Part shown: in pieces, positions 1-25,900 of the stretch | How positions within the stretch are numbered: the first letter of the stretch is position 1 | Layout: the number at the start of each line of letters is the position of its first letter | DNA from: Glandiceps talaboti | Taxonomy: Eukaryota; Hemichordata; Enteropneusta; Spengelidae | Direction of reading: 5' to 3' | Assembly (NCBI RefSeq): GCF_964340395.1 | Contig: NC_135552.1 | Span: 6,930,994-6,994,993, forward strand | DNA length: 64,000 nucleotides | The notes under the pieces: model-generated | The model's database searches: none | The model's input: only the letters and a program-made list of their open reading frames with translations | What the model was told of the DNA's origin: nothing | Program-made: the position numbers and the translations under genes

Positions 1-349
1 CCTTGCACTGTTGCAGCACTTAAATTTATGTAAACCGTCTGAGGTGTAAAACTGCATTTTATATGGCCTCGAATTTTCCAAGAGCGTTACACATAGGTGT
101 TGTAAGGTACTCGGTCGGTCCTGCGGTAGAATATTCGACCAAAGAAGTGCCGCCAGTTCAGGGAGTCTTCACATAGAATCACAAGCGTACCTGCCGTGGC
201 TTTGTTTTAATACTAGTATTCAACAGGTCGTTTTCAGAGAGTCTTACATTTACAGATCGATTTAGATAAGAAAAAGTAAATTATATATAGTTCCTTATTA
301 ACGTAGGCGTCTAGTATAGGTCAAAAATGGTTTCTGTGTAGTAGCCACC

Positions 350-350
<1 letters not shown>

Positions 351-429
<79 letters not shown>

Positions 430-477
430 CCATCACCACCACCACCACCACCACCACCACCACCACCACCACCACCA
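351..477. repeat. TCA/CAC trinucleotide microsatellite
   Basis: An uninterrupted run of TCA units to about 430 turns into a run of CAC/CCA units to 477. Simple repeat, non-coding. Confidence 0.95.
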
Positions 478-1230
478 GTCTCATTTCCTTTCACCAATCA
501 ACCTTGTGTCATTTCAAACCTTCCACTTTCTACTTCAGGTGTGATGATCGATACAAACGTTTTTCAAACACCAAGATGGTGTTATTTCCTGTCCTTATTG
601 AAGTAATAGGGTTATGGCATCTTTGTAAATAACAGACTTTGAACTTCACATTAGTTTCATTGCTATAGTTATCCAATTAATTTTTGAAAAAAATTAACCA
701 AATCTCAGACATGCAAGGATTGCCATGTAACCAGGGCAGTATGATGTGAAAGTTTGTTGACCCCATTGAGTTCAGCCAAGGGTTGCTGTTGTTCAAAGTT
801 CAGGCAGGCAGTCTATGAATTGATAGTATTTGTAAAATGCATATATTTTCTGTGAATTCTACATATTTCTGGTACAGAAACAGTACAAGCATTAATGGCA
901 AAATTGCACAATAGTTCCGATGATTTTTTTAATTTTTTTTTGCCAATTTTGTAATGAAATAACTCATTGTTTTTAGTTATTTCATTGTTTACTCAAATGT
1001 TGTTAATTATAATTTTTGCTCTAAAGTCACTAAAAATGTAGTATTTACAAAATTTGAAAGGACAGCTTTAAAGTTTTGTTTTTTTGCAGGATTTAAAAAT
1101 TAATGATATTTGCCTAAATTTAAAAATATTTCTATATATATATAAATCACATAGGAAGTTCTTGATAGTGATATCCCTGCAGAATAAAGTGGTCCTGTAG
1201 GACAGGTGTGACTGCCCAGAGAATTCATTT

Positions 1231-1231
1231 C

Positions 1232-1289
<58 letters not shown>

Positions 1290-1316
1290 GCAGCAGCAAC
1301 AACAACAACAACAACA
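1231..1316. repeat. CAA trinucleotide microsatellite
   Basis: About 28 CAA units with a short CAG interruption near 1288-1296. It lies just before EHHADH copy 1 exon 2 and is presumably intronic. Confidence 0.95.
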
Positions 1317-1427
1317 TTAATGTGCATGTATACAGGTTACTTGTTATATATAAATTTGTGAAAAAAATCCAATGTTCCATGATTAAAATTGTTGAAAACA
1401 TTCCTTTATTTCTTTCTCCTCTAATAG

Positions 1428-15970
<14,543 letters not shown>

Positions 15971-17176
15971 AAACAACAGCATTTGCTTCATCTACAGTTT
16001 CAACACTAGAGGGCAGTCTACACAAATCTTTTGCTCGTGGTATAGCATCTTCTGTCGGTGCATACGTGCATTCACTGCAACTGAAAGACTTTGATTGAAT
16101 TTATTGAAATCAGCCAATGGATTGTTTCTCTAGATTTTTTTTCTTGTGCCTTAGATAATTTTGACTGCTGTAATAATTTGATGCTAAATGTCTGCGTATT
16201 AAAAGTACAGGAGAAATCATATGAAACCAAAGTTTGAACATCAAAAAATAATGACAGTTAACAGTTGAAGTTTAGGGTGAAATTTAGCAAGCAAATATAT
16301 TTGAAGGAGTATTAATCAGTACTAAATGTATATATAAATTTACAGATGATTGTGATAACGGTTCACTGTTATGGACTATTACTACTACTACTACTGTAAC
16401 AATCAACAACTCTCTTACTTATCTTTTTTCGGGAAAAACTCTGTTGCTGTTAAGGTCGTGCTTCTTATTGTAATGATCAATTTGTAGAACTGCCACTTTT
16501 CGTAATGTTTCAACTAAGTTACAAATCATTAAGAATTCCATTCTACATGCAGGGGCAGGATAAAATGATTACATTACTGTTTTGCCTAATAAGAATCAAA
16601 CATAAGAGTAATGATATTCTTACTTTTTTGATCTTCTATCTTGGTATGTTTCAATTGCATACAAACCATAGCCTTGCATGATCTTTGTGTTCATCATGCT
16701 GTGACATCATCAGCATCTCATGCATATGCAAATTTACATGGTTAAGAAAAACTGAAAAACTTGTCAACCAGTTTTTGTTAATTTTTGAAGTTCTATGCAA
16801 ACCACAGAATGCTAAGTATGTGTTTTCTTGTTATTTTGTGACATAAGATATTTAGGCAGAGTTGTGAGAACGATTTCAGAATTATTTTAGAATAATGATT
16901 GGGGATGACAATTCTGTAGACAGTATGCATATACTAGCTATAGCTAGAGCAAGTATTTGGAGAAAGGGATAGCTTACATTTTTACATACAATTATTATAC
17001 TGAAATGTGCAATGATAAAAGTTGGAATTTATTAAAAGTGTAAATAATACATAAAGATGAAAATATGAATAAAAAAGTTAAAATTGTGTCTTACAGGTAA
17101 CAATATATGTACTCATTGGAAATAAACATTTCTCCTCAGGGTATAAAATTTTTGTACAATTCATGCACAAAGTTTG

Positions 17177-17182
17177 AATAAA
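17177..17182 (+). terminator. Candidate poly(A) signal AATAAA, copy 1
   Basis: AATAAA inside TTGAATAAAAGTGTCAAT, a context preserved at 30906 downstream of copy 2. It would imply a 3' UTR of about 1.2 kb. Other AATAAA hexamers nearby (17067 region, 17120 region) are alternatives. Confidence 0.35.
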
Positions 17183-17767
17183 AGTGTCAATTCTATTCGA
17201 AAGTGGATCTGTAGGTTGATAATTATATTGTGTGTTTGTGTGAGATATATATTTGTCAATGTGTATGTGTTTTGTTCAGAAAGTTGTGTTTGATAAATGT
17301 TGAAGGTTAAATCTTGGTGTTGTTTATAACTTATACTGCTACTGTATATCACCGCTGCATGGAACAGATTTCCATAATTAAATAGCTTAATTTCTTTTTT
17401 TAAACTCAAAACATTTCAATAATGAGCTGAAATATCACAAATTGTAGATACAAGCATATCATGTTATGGAGAAATGATATTTTGTTTCAGTTGGACATAT
17501 CAAATCCAAAGTCTTGAAAAAACGGAATCCTTTTTCAATATTAAAACTGAACTAGCTGTGACTACCTTCAAGAAAACTCTGTCCAATTACAAAAAAAGAG
17601 TAAAGAATATTTAATCCCGGGACATTTCTCTCTTTCCCTCTCTCCGAAAGTCACAGAACCCAGAATAACAAATCCACACAATCAAAATGTACTTACGATG
17701 TAGGCTAGGGAGCTTTTTATTTGCAACAACTGAAAGGATAGGTGGTATGAAAAGTTTGTTGCCTGTG

Positions 17768-17780
17768 TAACCTCTGAACT
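17768..17780. promoter_or_regulatory. Degenerate DR1-like site upstream of copy 2
   Basis: TAACCT-C-TGAACT lies 116 bp before the copy 2 ATG. It aligns with TGACCT-T-TGAACT before copy 3. The G to A change in the first half-site breaks the AGGTCA core, so binding is predicted to be weaker than at copy 3. Confidence 0.35.
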
Positions 17781-17895
17781 TTGTGTCAGTTTTGCAATGT
17801 ACCCTACCCGTACCTCGGACCCTATGTTTGGCCACAGCTGATCCGTGTCAATGTAAGAGAAGGGAGGGTTACAGCTGATAATAGTGAAGTCAGAC

Positions 17896-19941
17896 ATGGC
17901 TGGGTATCATAAAGAAGGTTCGGTAGCCGTAATTGCGTTGAAAAATCCTCCTGTTAATGTACTAAGGTACGTAAGCCACATCCTCACATATCACATGGGC
18001 ATTAAAATGCATATTAGTTCAGGTACGCATTCAAAAACAACCTACAAGTCTGATGCAAAAGCTTGATCAATGCATGGATGTATTAGTGAAAATGATCAAT
18101 CGACACATGACTGTGATGACGGTACCTGCTGGCTGAAAACCGGAAATGGTAGATGATTGAAGACAAGTATTGATAGCATTGATCAAAGTGGTTGTCAACT
18201 ACAAGTAAACCTCAAGAAGATAAATTGTGAGGAACAATAACATCGAAATAACAACAACAACAACATTTGTTTTGTGTATCATTTTAGGTAGAAGCCACGA
18301 ATCCAAATTGCCCAGGTTCGGATAATATGCAATATAAAAGTTACATATTGATAGTGATGACCACAACAACAACAACAACAACAACAACAAAATAATTATA
18401 CAAGTGTGCACTTAAACAGGAAGAAAGAAGCAAACATGGAAAAGTACATATGCAGCAGTTTAATAGACAAGGTTTATTCAAATATCAAATAAACACATGA
18501 GCATACTAGTCACCCTTCCACCTAATCACATTAAAAGTGTCTAGGAATGCTATAATAACACATATCTTCAACTAGACCTGTGTAACTATTACTGTTTTCT
18601 TTCTCTTTCTTATAATATGCAGTCATCATGTAAGGTCTGCTATTGTTGAAAGTATACAGGTAAGATTAATATAATACAATCCTGGCTGTTAGATTTTTAA
18701 TATTGTAAACCAATAAATTATAGGTTGGCATGACAACATAAAGTAATAAAATATTGTCTTAAAAGTGAATTAATTTCAAAAACCCCAACACACGATTCAT
18801 GATTCAATAACATTTCCTGGATTTGGTACTTGCACGGGTTTGACAATTTGCAAAAAAAAATTATCAGAAATTTCATTTGCATGTGATATCATTAGCAAAA
18901 TTTCTCCAACAGTAGAACTCACTGACAGTAATTGTTTTAGGGCAAAAAAAGAAATTGGCTGGTTCCGTGGTTACCTGACCCTATCTAGTTTTTCACTGCT
19001 GACCCTAAACTTTTTTTTTTACATATTCAAACAATAATAAAATTGCAAAAATTATAAAGCCACGTGAGAAATAGTGGCTGCAGAAACTGACATCAACTTA
19101 AAAAGACAATATAAAACTGTTCTTCCAATCTGTAATGGCTGTACATCTGATGGAAAGAAACCATTAACACAGAGACCATATGGAAAACAACAGAAAACAT
19201 AGCTACCTGAACTAGACACTCACATATGAAAAAATATAATCCCCCCCCCAAAAAAAAAAACACACCAAAAAACAAAACAAACAAAAACAAAACAAAAACA
19301 CCAAAAAACAAACTACCCTACCTATTCTAAAATTGAGCATAATCGGAACCACACCATTTTTTTATGCCATAGTCATGATTGTGAGGGTTTTTTTTTTCAG
19401 ACTGGGCCTGCACATTATTGTAATTATAGTACATGTAATTGTAGTGATGTGAATTAAACTTAGGATGGATGGATGGATACATGTGTGGGTTGGGATGGGC
19501 ATTGGCTCAGTATGTCTCCTTCTCAGAAAGCCTCATTCATACATGTAGGACTGTCTTGTGTATTTCTTGATACAGAAAGCTGAAAGTGACCGTAATGTAT
19601 CGTCTGTTGTTATCTGTGGACATGGTGATGTATTCTGTGCAGGTGCTGACATTAAAGAATTCAAAACAGGCAACTCTCTTCAAGGTAACTTCTATAGTAA
19701 ATTTGCTCAAATCTCTGCTGATTATTTTTGAACTATAACACACATGCACCACACTTTTGCTCCCCCTACCCCAACCTGACAGATTGTCTGTTCATCTGTC
19801 TCTTTGCTTTCTTTCCTTTTCTCCTGCATTCATTCATTCATTCATTCATTCATTCATTCGTTCTTTTTCTTTCTTTCTTTTCTCTTTTTTCTCTTTTCTT
19901 TCTTTCATTCTTTCCGTCTGTGTGTGTCTGTCAGTCAGTCA

Positions 19942-19975
<34 letters not shown>

Positions 19976-22900
19976 TTCTCTTTTTTTCTTGCCACCCCTT
20001 CCTTCCTACTTCCCGTTCCCCTGTTCTCTTCCTTTCTTTCCTTACCCCATCCTTCCTCTTTTTCCCACTTCCCAATCTCACACGGTCTTCATCCTGTTCA
20101 TCTGTAGATCCAGTTTTAGCTGACGTGATCCACTGTATTGAAGACTGCAATAAACCTGTAGTAGCTGCTATCAAAGGACTGGCATTTGGAGGAGGTTTAC
20201 TAGTAGCATTAGGTTGTCATTATAGAATTAGTGATGAAAATGCAAGGTGTGTATAATGATGTAAATTGATATCAACTCTAATAGACCTTAGAGAAGAATT
20301 TGACTTGGTGCTTCTTTTCAATGTGTCAAATCTAAATTCATGCCATGGATTAATTATCTCAAAGTTACACATGTGTAGATCATCAAGCCTTTGAATTTTC
20401 AACTTTCAGTACTGAAAATCTCTTCTCGCTTTTTTTTAGCTGAAAAGGAGCATACAAAAAATGCCTAAGATGGGCCTTTCAACTATCTTTTTTGTGCCTT
20501 AATTCATGGAACATTCTTTTGGTGAAAAATGCTATCATACAAATAAAGGAAAATAGGTCAATCACTAATGTGTTACATAGTCTTACAAGTAATACATGGG
20601 ATCATTCTTTCGTTATGGACTAACTCTTTCTCAATATTAAGTCCTACTAAACAACTGTATTTCACACCTAGATGTTAATCAATAATCCAATAAAATTAAT
20701 TAAATAACTTCAGATGATATGTACAGTTGCTTTAATATAGTAATATAGTAACCGGTATTTGGACTGGTATTTAGTCTGGATACCAACATGATTTCTAACT
20801 AAACCACATTTGATCAAAGTCCCTCAATCAGCACATAAAATTGTTCATCCAATCAGTGAACCCCAACAGTTATAGTGTATAAGTAGCATCCTGAGGACAT
20901 AACTGCCCCAATAAACACTAAATTTATGAGGGACTGTGCTGTAAGAATTTTGTGATTGATTAAGAAAGCCATGATGTTAATGACTGTGTGGGTGGCTGTG
21001 GATGAATTTTAAATTGCATCTCATGCATATCAGACTTCTATAGTAACGACTTTGACTATACTGTGAGTAGAGGTGTAAATCGTAACAATACCATACAGTG
21101 TATAGGAACTAGACTAAAGCTAAACAGGAGTTAGTGTTTAATGTACCTGTCAGTAAATATTACATATTTGTATTTTTGTTCAGAGTATCATTTCCTGAAG
21201 TTCAGATTGGTATACTACCATCAGCATCAGCAACCCAGAGACTAACTAGGGTAGCTGGTATTGCTAGTTCACTGGATATTATTGTAACTGGACGACATGT
21301 TTCAGCCAAAGAAGCTCACAGAATTGGTATCTTGGACAAGGTAATGTACTGTATTGAGGCCGAGTTAGAATTTAAAGAATCAAGTTAAAGTTGATATACT
21401 TAATTTGGTCAATTGTCACCCTGGTGCAATATTTTTTTATTATTTTACCTGAAGGTTATTTTTTGCCAGATATTATGGACCAAAGTCAAACTCTGTACGG
21501 TATCTTACTTTTCAAAATCATCCTCCCAAATATTTCAAGCAAACTTTGCCATAGTAAAGCTTGTTGCTTCGTCATTAAATCACTTTAATAATTGGGTAAC
21601 ACTATTTTCATTTATATTCAATCACCTAATTTTTGATGACACTCTTTATTTACATTAAAACAAGTAAAGACATTTTGGGGTTCTCCATTTTGTTTTCAAG
21701 GAAATCATCAATCTTTCATTTTCCCCATAGTATTCGGTGGCCATATTGGATTCTCAAGTTAACTAGACTAAATTTGATACAATTTTGACCACTATTTCAA
21801 AAATGTGTATGATAAACCCTAGATTATTTTTCTTGATTTTAACTGAAAATAAACCAATATAGGTTGAAGTTTTCACGAACAAAGTAACAGCAAATGTATT
21901 TTCCAAGATCCTTTCTGCATTAACCAATCCAAACATTGGACACATGTCCTTGCCACTAAAGTATCTCATTATGCCAAACTTCTAGACAATCAGAGCACTG
22001 CAATGTTGTAACACAGTAGTGACAGTATGTGAGTGTAGGAAAATATATGAGTGTTTGGAAGAGATATGTGAAGATTATGAACCATATTATCGCTATGTGT
22101 GCTTTTGACCGATATATTTTGTAAACTTAATTTGTAAAACCAGCAATAACCAGAGGAAGTGGAGATATGAATATATTGAGTTTATCTAAAGTCTAGATGT
22201 ACATTTTCATGTATTCTGTATATGATGACCTTAGAATGGTGTATTTGACCAATTGATGCAAATAGTGTATTTATTATAATGCAAACATCTGTGATAAACG
22301 TTTTATGTGAACGTTATAATTAATTATGTCATAGCCTGTGATCTGTGTGTATTATAATCCTGTAGATAATATCTGGAGATGTCGTCAAGAATGCTATCCA
22401 GTTTGCTCAATCTGTTGCTAAGCAGCCAGTTGGTCCACGTCGTGTAAAGAATATGCCAGTCAAAGATGTGGAATATGCCGATCTGTTGTTTACAGGTTAT
22501 AGATTTACTATATTATATATTCGACCACCTTCATTGTTTTCTATGGAGAAAGTGATGATAACATAGCGGTCCATATATTATGGTACTGACAGAAATAAAC
22601 CCAGAACAGTTCTCTATATTGACTGAAATCAACTTGGAACTATTTTAATAAGTTAAAAAAACACAAGCCGTTTTGTTTTCATCAAACTCAAACTTTATTT
22701 CTGTTAAAACTTGTGGGTGGAAATTTTGTCCTAAACCTACTCATGCATATGGTGTTGGAATATTGAATTTGCATACAGCAAATATACCGCAACAGTTTAT
22801 CAAATCAATGTAAATCTGTCCTATTGTCCAAATAAGACCGCACGATGATTGACGCATAAAACTTATATTTCTCAAAGTTATGCAAATGAAGCTGACCACA

Positions 22901-25900
22901 TAACAGCACATCTAAATATAGTAATCCTGGCATTGTTTTTATACCAATGAATATCAAATTAAGAAGGACATTCAAAAGTCAAGGTTTATTCTTTTTTACA
23001 TTTCCTGACATAGAATTCTTGTATGAAAATAATATATCTATGGAGACATATAATCAAAATATTATAGCCTTAAAATTGGGTTATATGCCTTTGGTGCAAA
23101 GATACTTTGGCACTCCACTACACATCGTGTTGATTACATATCCTTGCGCCCCAGGCATATAACCTAAAATCAAGGTAATAATATGTATTCTTTACTCCAT
23201 GATTATAAAATAATATAAGCTACAATTTCATAAGATACTAGTCTATTATAATTGTAGTCATATTTATTTTGGCATGTGAAAAATTTGGCGCAACGGCAAT
23301 TTAGGATGTGTCAGATGCACTTTAATTTAGTGGTGGACAGATTGTGTATTGTCAGAAACAGGGTAACCAACAGACAATTGTGATTAATGTAAGATTTGGG
23401 AAATGAATGAGAAAGATGATCATTTACAGGTGGATTTTGATGAAATAATGATTGTTTTATGAATGCAATCATTAAACGTGATATATAATTGCAAGGCCAT
23501 ACTTCGTTGATGCCTGTCCTAGGCAATGAACCCCTACGGAAAATGTAACTTTTGCCATAGCATAGATTTCAGTTACATTGTAGGACCCACAAATAGACAA
23601 GTTGTGTTTTTATCTATTGTAGAGATCAGAAAGAGAGTAATGCAGAAAGCGTGTGGAGCCATTGCACCAATGCACTGTGTGAGGGCAGTAGAAGCTGCTG
23701 TGAAATCTCCAAGCTACATGGAAGGCCTTCTTGTGTAAGTACATATGTTTGTAACTAATCTCTGTTCTAAGTACTATAGACCACCTTAAGTGTCTAAACT
23801 ACATGGAAGGCCTTCTTTGGTATTAAAGTATATGTCTGTAGCTTTTCCCTGTCTGAGTACATGTATATTAGAACACCCTAAGTGTCCAAGCTATATGTGG
23901 AAGGCCTAGCTATTACTGTGTCCTATAATTATAATTACTGTGATGTTTTCCTTACAGAGAGAGAGAACTTGCCTTACAGTTGATGACAGGTGGACAAGCT
24001 GCAGCCTTGCAGTATGCATTCTTTGCTGAAAGAAAAGCACAGAAAGTGAGTCACTATATCAACAGGCTTAGGTCTGACAAGTCTTATGATATGTAACAAG
24101 GAGATATCTAAAATCGCCATCTACATGTAGTTGACATAAGTTGTGGTGGCAGTATGAGATCTTGTAAATGGTTTACAATGTAGAATGATCACTTAGGCAC
24201 ATATAATTGGATCTGTATTTGCATTGTGTAGTCATTAGTGTTTATTTGTGATTGGTTGTAGTGGGAATTACCAGGTGGTAAAATTACATACAAATCAGCT
24301 AAGCCATTACCAGTAAAGACAGCTGCTGTGATTGGATGTGGTACCATGGGTACTGGTATTGCTATGTCATTCATTGACAATAATATTCCCATCTACTTAC
24401 TGGAGTTAAATCAACAGGTATGTATACTATTGCAGAATTTACTAAAAATGACATTTCTGCAATTTTTATTCACAAATATGAATTGTACTTTGTAATGATA
24501 GATATATTAATGATGTAGGGATAGAAAATATGTCATTTTGAAAACCATAGTACCGAATTTTTACATTGTATGGAAATTATTGAAGAAAACTGTTCATAAA
24601 AAGATATCAACAACTTGATTATAAATGTAAAATTGAAGTGTTTTAAGGTATATTACCATTTTGGATGTACAGACAGATGTAGATTCCTATTACCATACAT
24701 AGACATAAATCTATAATTTTAGTGATTATTAATTAGAAAGATTTGTTTTTCTTTCCAATGTTGATCAAATTGACAGATGGGAACACCAAATTTAATATTC
24801 ACCAAAGCCATGTTTCAAGGTAAGATACAACTGCCAAAATCAGACCATGGATGAATTGAACCTGTTACAAACAGGAAAGTAAACAAATTAATTTAGATTA
24901 ATAACACTTGGCACAGCATGTTGGAACAGCAGACACTTATATTACACAGCCTGGTTTGATAGAATAGTTTTATTGCCTCTTTGTGTGTTCATTAGTTGGC
25001 ATGGGTACTGGAAATCTGTTTGTGAATGTGAACTGTTATGTACTTTTTTGAAGTGGCCATAAAACTGTTCTCATCAAATGATGGAATGCAATACAAGTCT
25101 TTGTACTTCCAACATGCTGTGCCAAGTGTTGTTAATCCAATTCAGTTGTTTACTTTCTCTGTTTGTAACAGGTTCTGTTCGTCCACGGTCTGATGTCAGC
25201 AGTTGTACTTTGGTTTGTGCCCTATATGATTGATGTCTGTGTTTTAAGCTAAAAACTCCACAAAGTAATTTTAACTTTTTCCTATCACCTGTACAATTGT
25301 AGTTACTGGATCGAGGGATGGATCGTATACGATATGTCTATCAAAGCAGTGTTGAGAAAGGACGTATTTCGGAAGAAACGGCAAAGAAACGATTAGCACT
25401 GATTACTCCTACTTTAGACTACAACAGTTTCAAAGACGTTGATGTTGTTGTGGAAGTTGTCTTTGAGAATATGGAATTGAAGAAAAAAGTGTTTGCCAAG
25501 TTAGACAGTGTGTGTAAACCAACAGCTGTACTTTGTAGTAATACATCTGTATTGAATATTGATGAGGTACAGAAATTCATCACAAAATACCAATTTTCGT
25601 AATTATGCTACATCTAAAATATTCGTTTTCATTGAACCCCTGTGTAAAGGAAATAATGTTACTTTCAAATGAAATGATTTGAGTGATTTTATACTTGTTT
25701 CATTATGTATAATACAAAGAATTATGAAATTGATACATATTCAGTTTTCTCCACCATGCACTGGTCCTTTTTTGTCACAGGGAGCCATCATTGATCATAT
25801 CCTGGAATCACTTCAACACTCACGATCTGAACAATCATGACACAAGACCCACTGAAAGAAATTTGATCATTAGCCTCCCACAATGATACACAATAAAGGG

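Larger units (their letters stand above)
1..1427. other. Region left of copy 1 exon 2 (presumed intron 1)
   Basis: No coding exon is recognised here. Exon 1 of the neighbouring EHHADH copies encodes an N terminus starting MAGYHKEGSVAV and ending in a PPVN motif. Nothing matching it precedes a donor site in this stretch, so exon 1 of copy 1 is probably left of the window. The stretch is AT-rich and contains a TCA/CAC microsatellite (351-477) and a CAA microsatellite (1231-1316). Reading frames over these give long poly-Val, poly-Leu or poly-Asn runs, which are not genes. Confidence 0.6.
15971..17895. other. Spacer between EHHADH copies 1 and 2
   Basis: Contains the 3' UTR of copy 1 and the 5' flank of copy 2. 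From 16722 (GCATATGCAAATTTACATGG) onward it is homologous to the copy 2/copy 3 spacer from 30450 on. This shows that the duplicated unit started at 16722. The stretch 17640-17800 is strongly conserved with 31262-31400 (shared TCCGAAAGTCACAGAACCCA) and is the likely promoter region. No other gene seen. Confidence 0.75.

Noticed and set aside
19235-19315. C-run/A-rich block resembling 59441-59500 as a shared retroposon tail
   Set aside because: Only the low-complexity tails are alike; the sequences before them do not align.
19728-20256. Ser/Phe/Leu-rich frames up to 150 codons
   Set aside because: Microsatellite artefact; the end of one frame is simply EHHADH copy 2 exon 4 read in its true frame after intron sequence.
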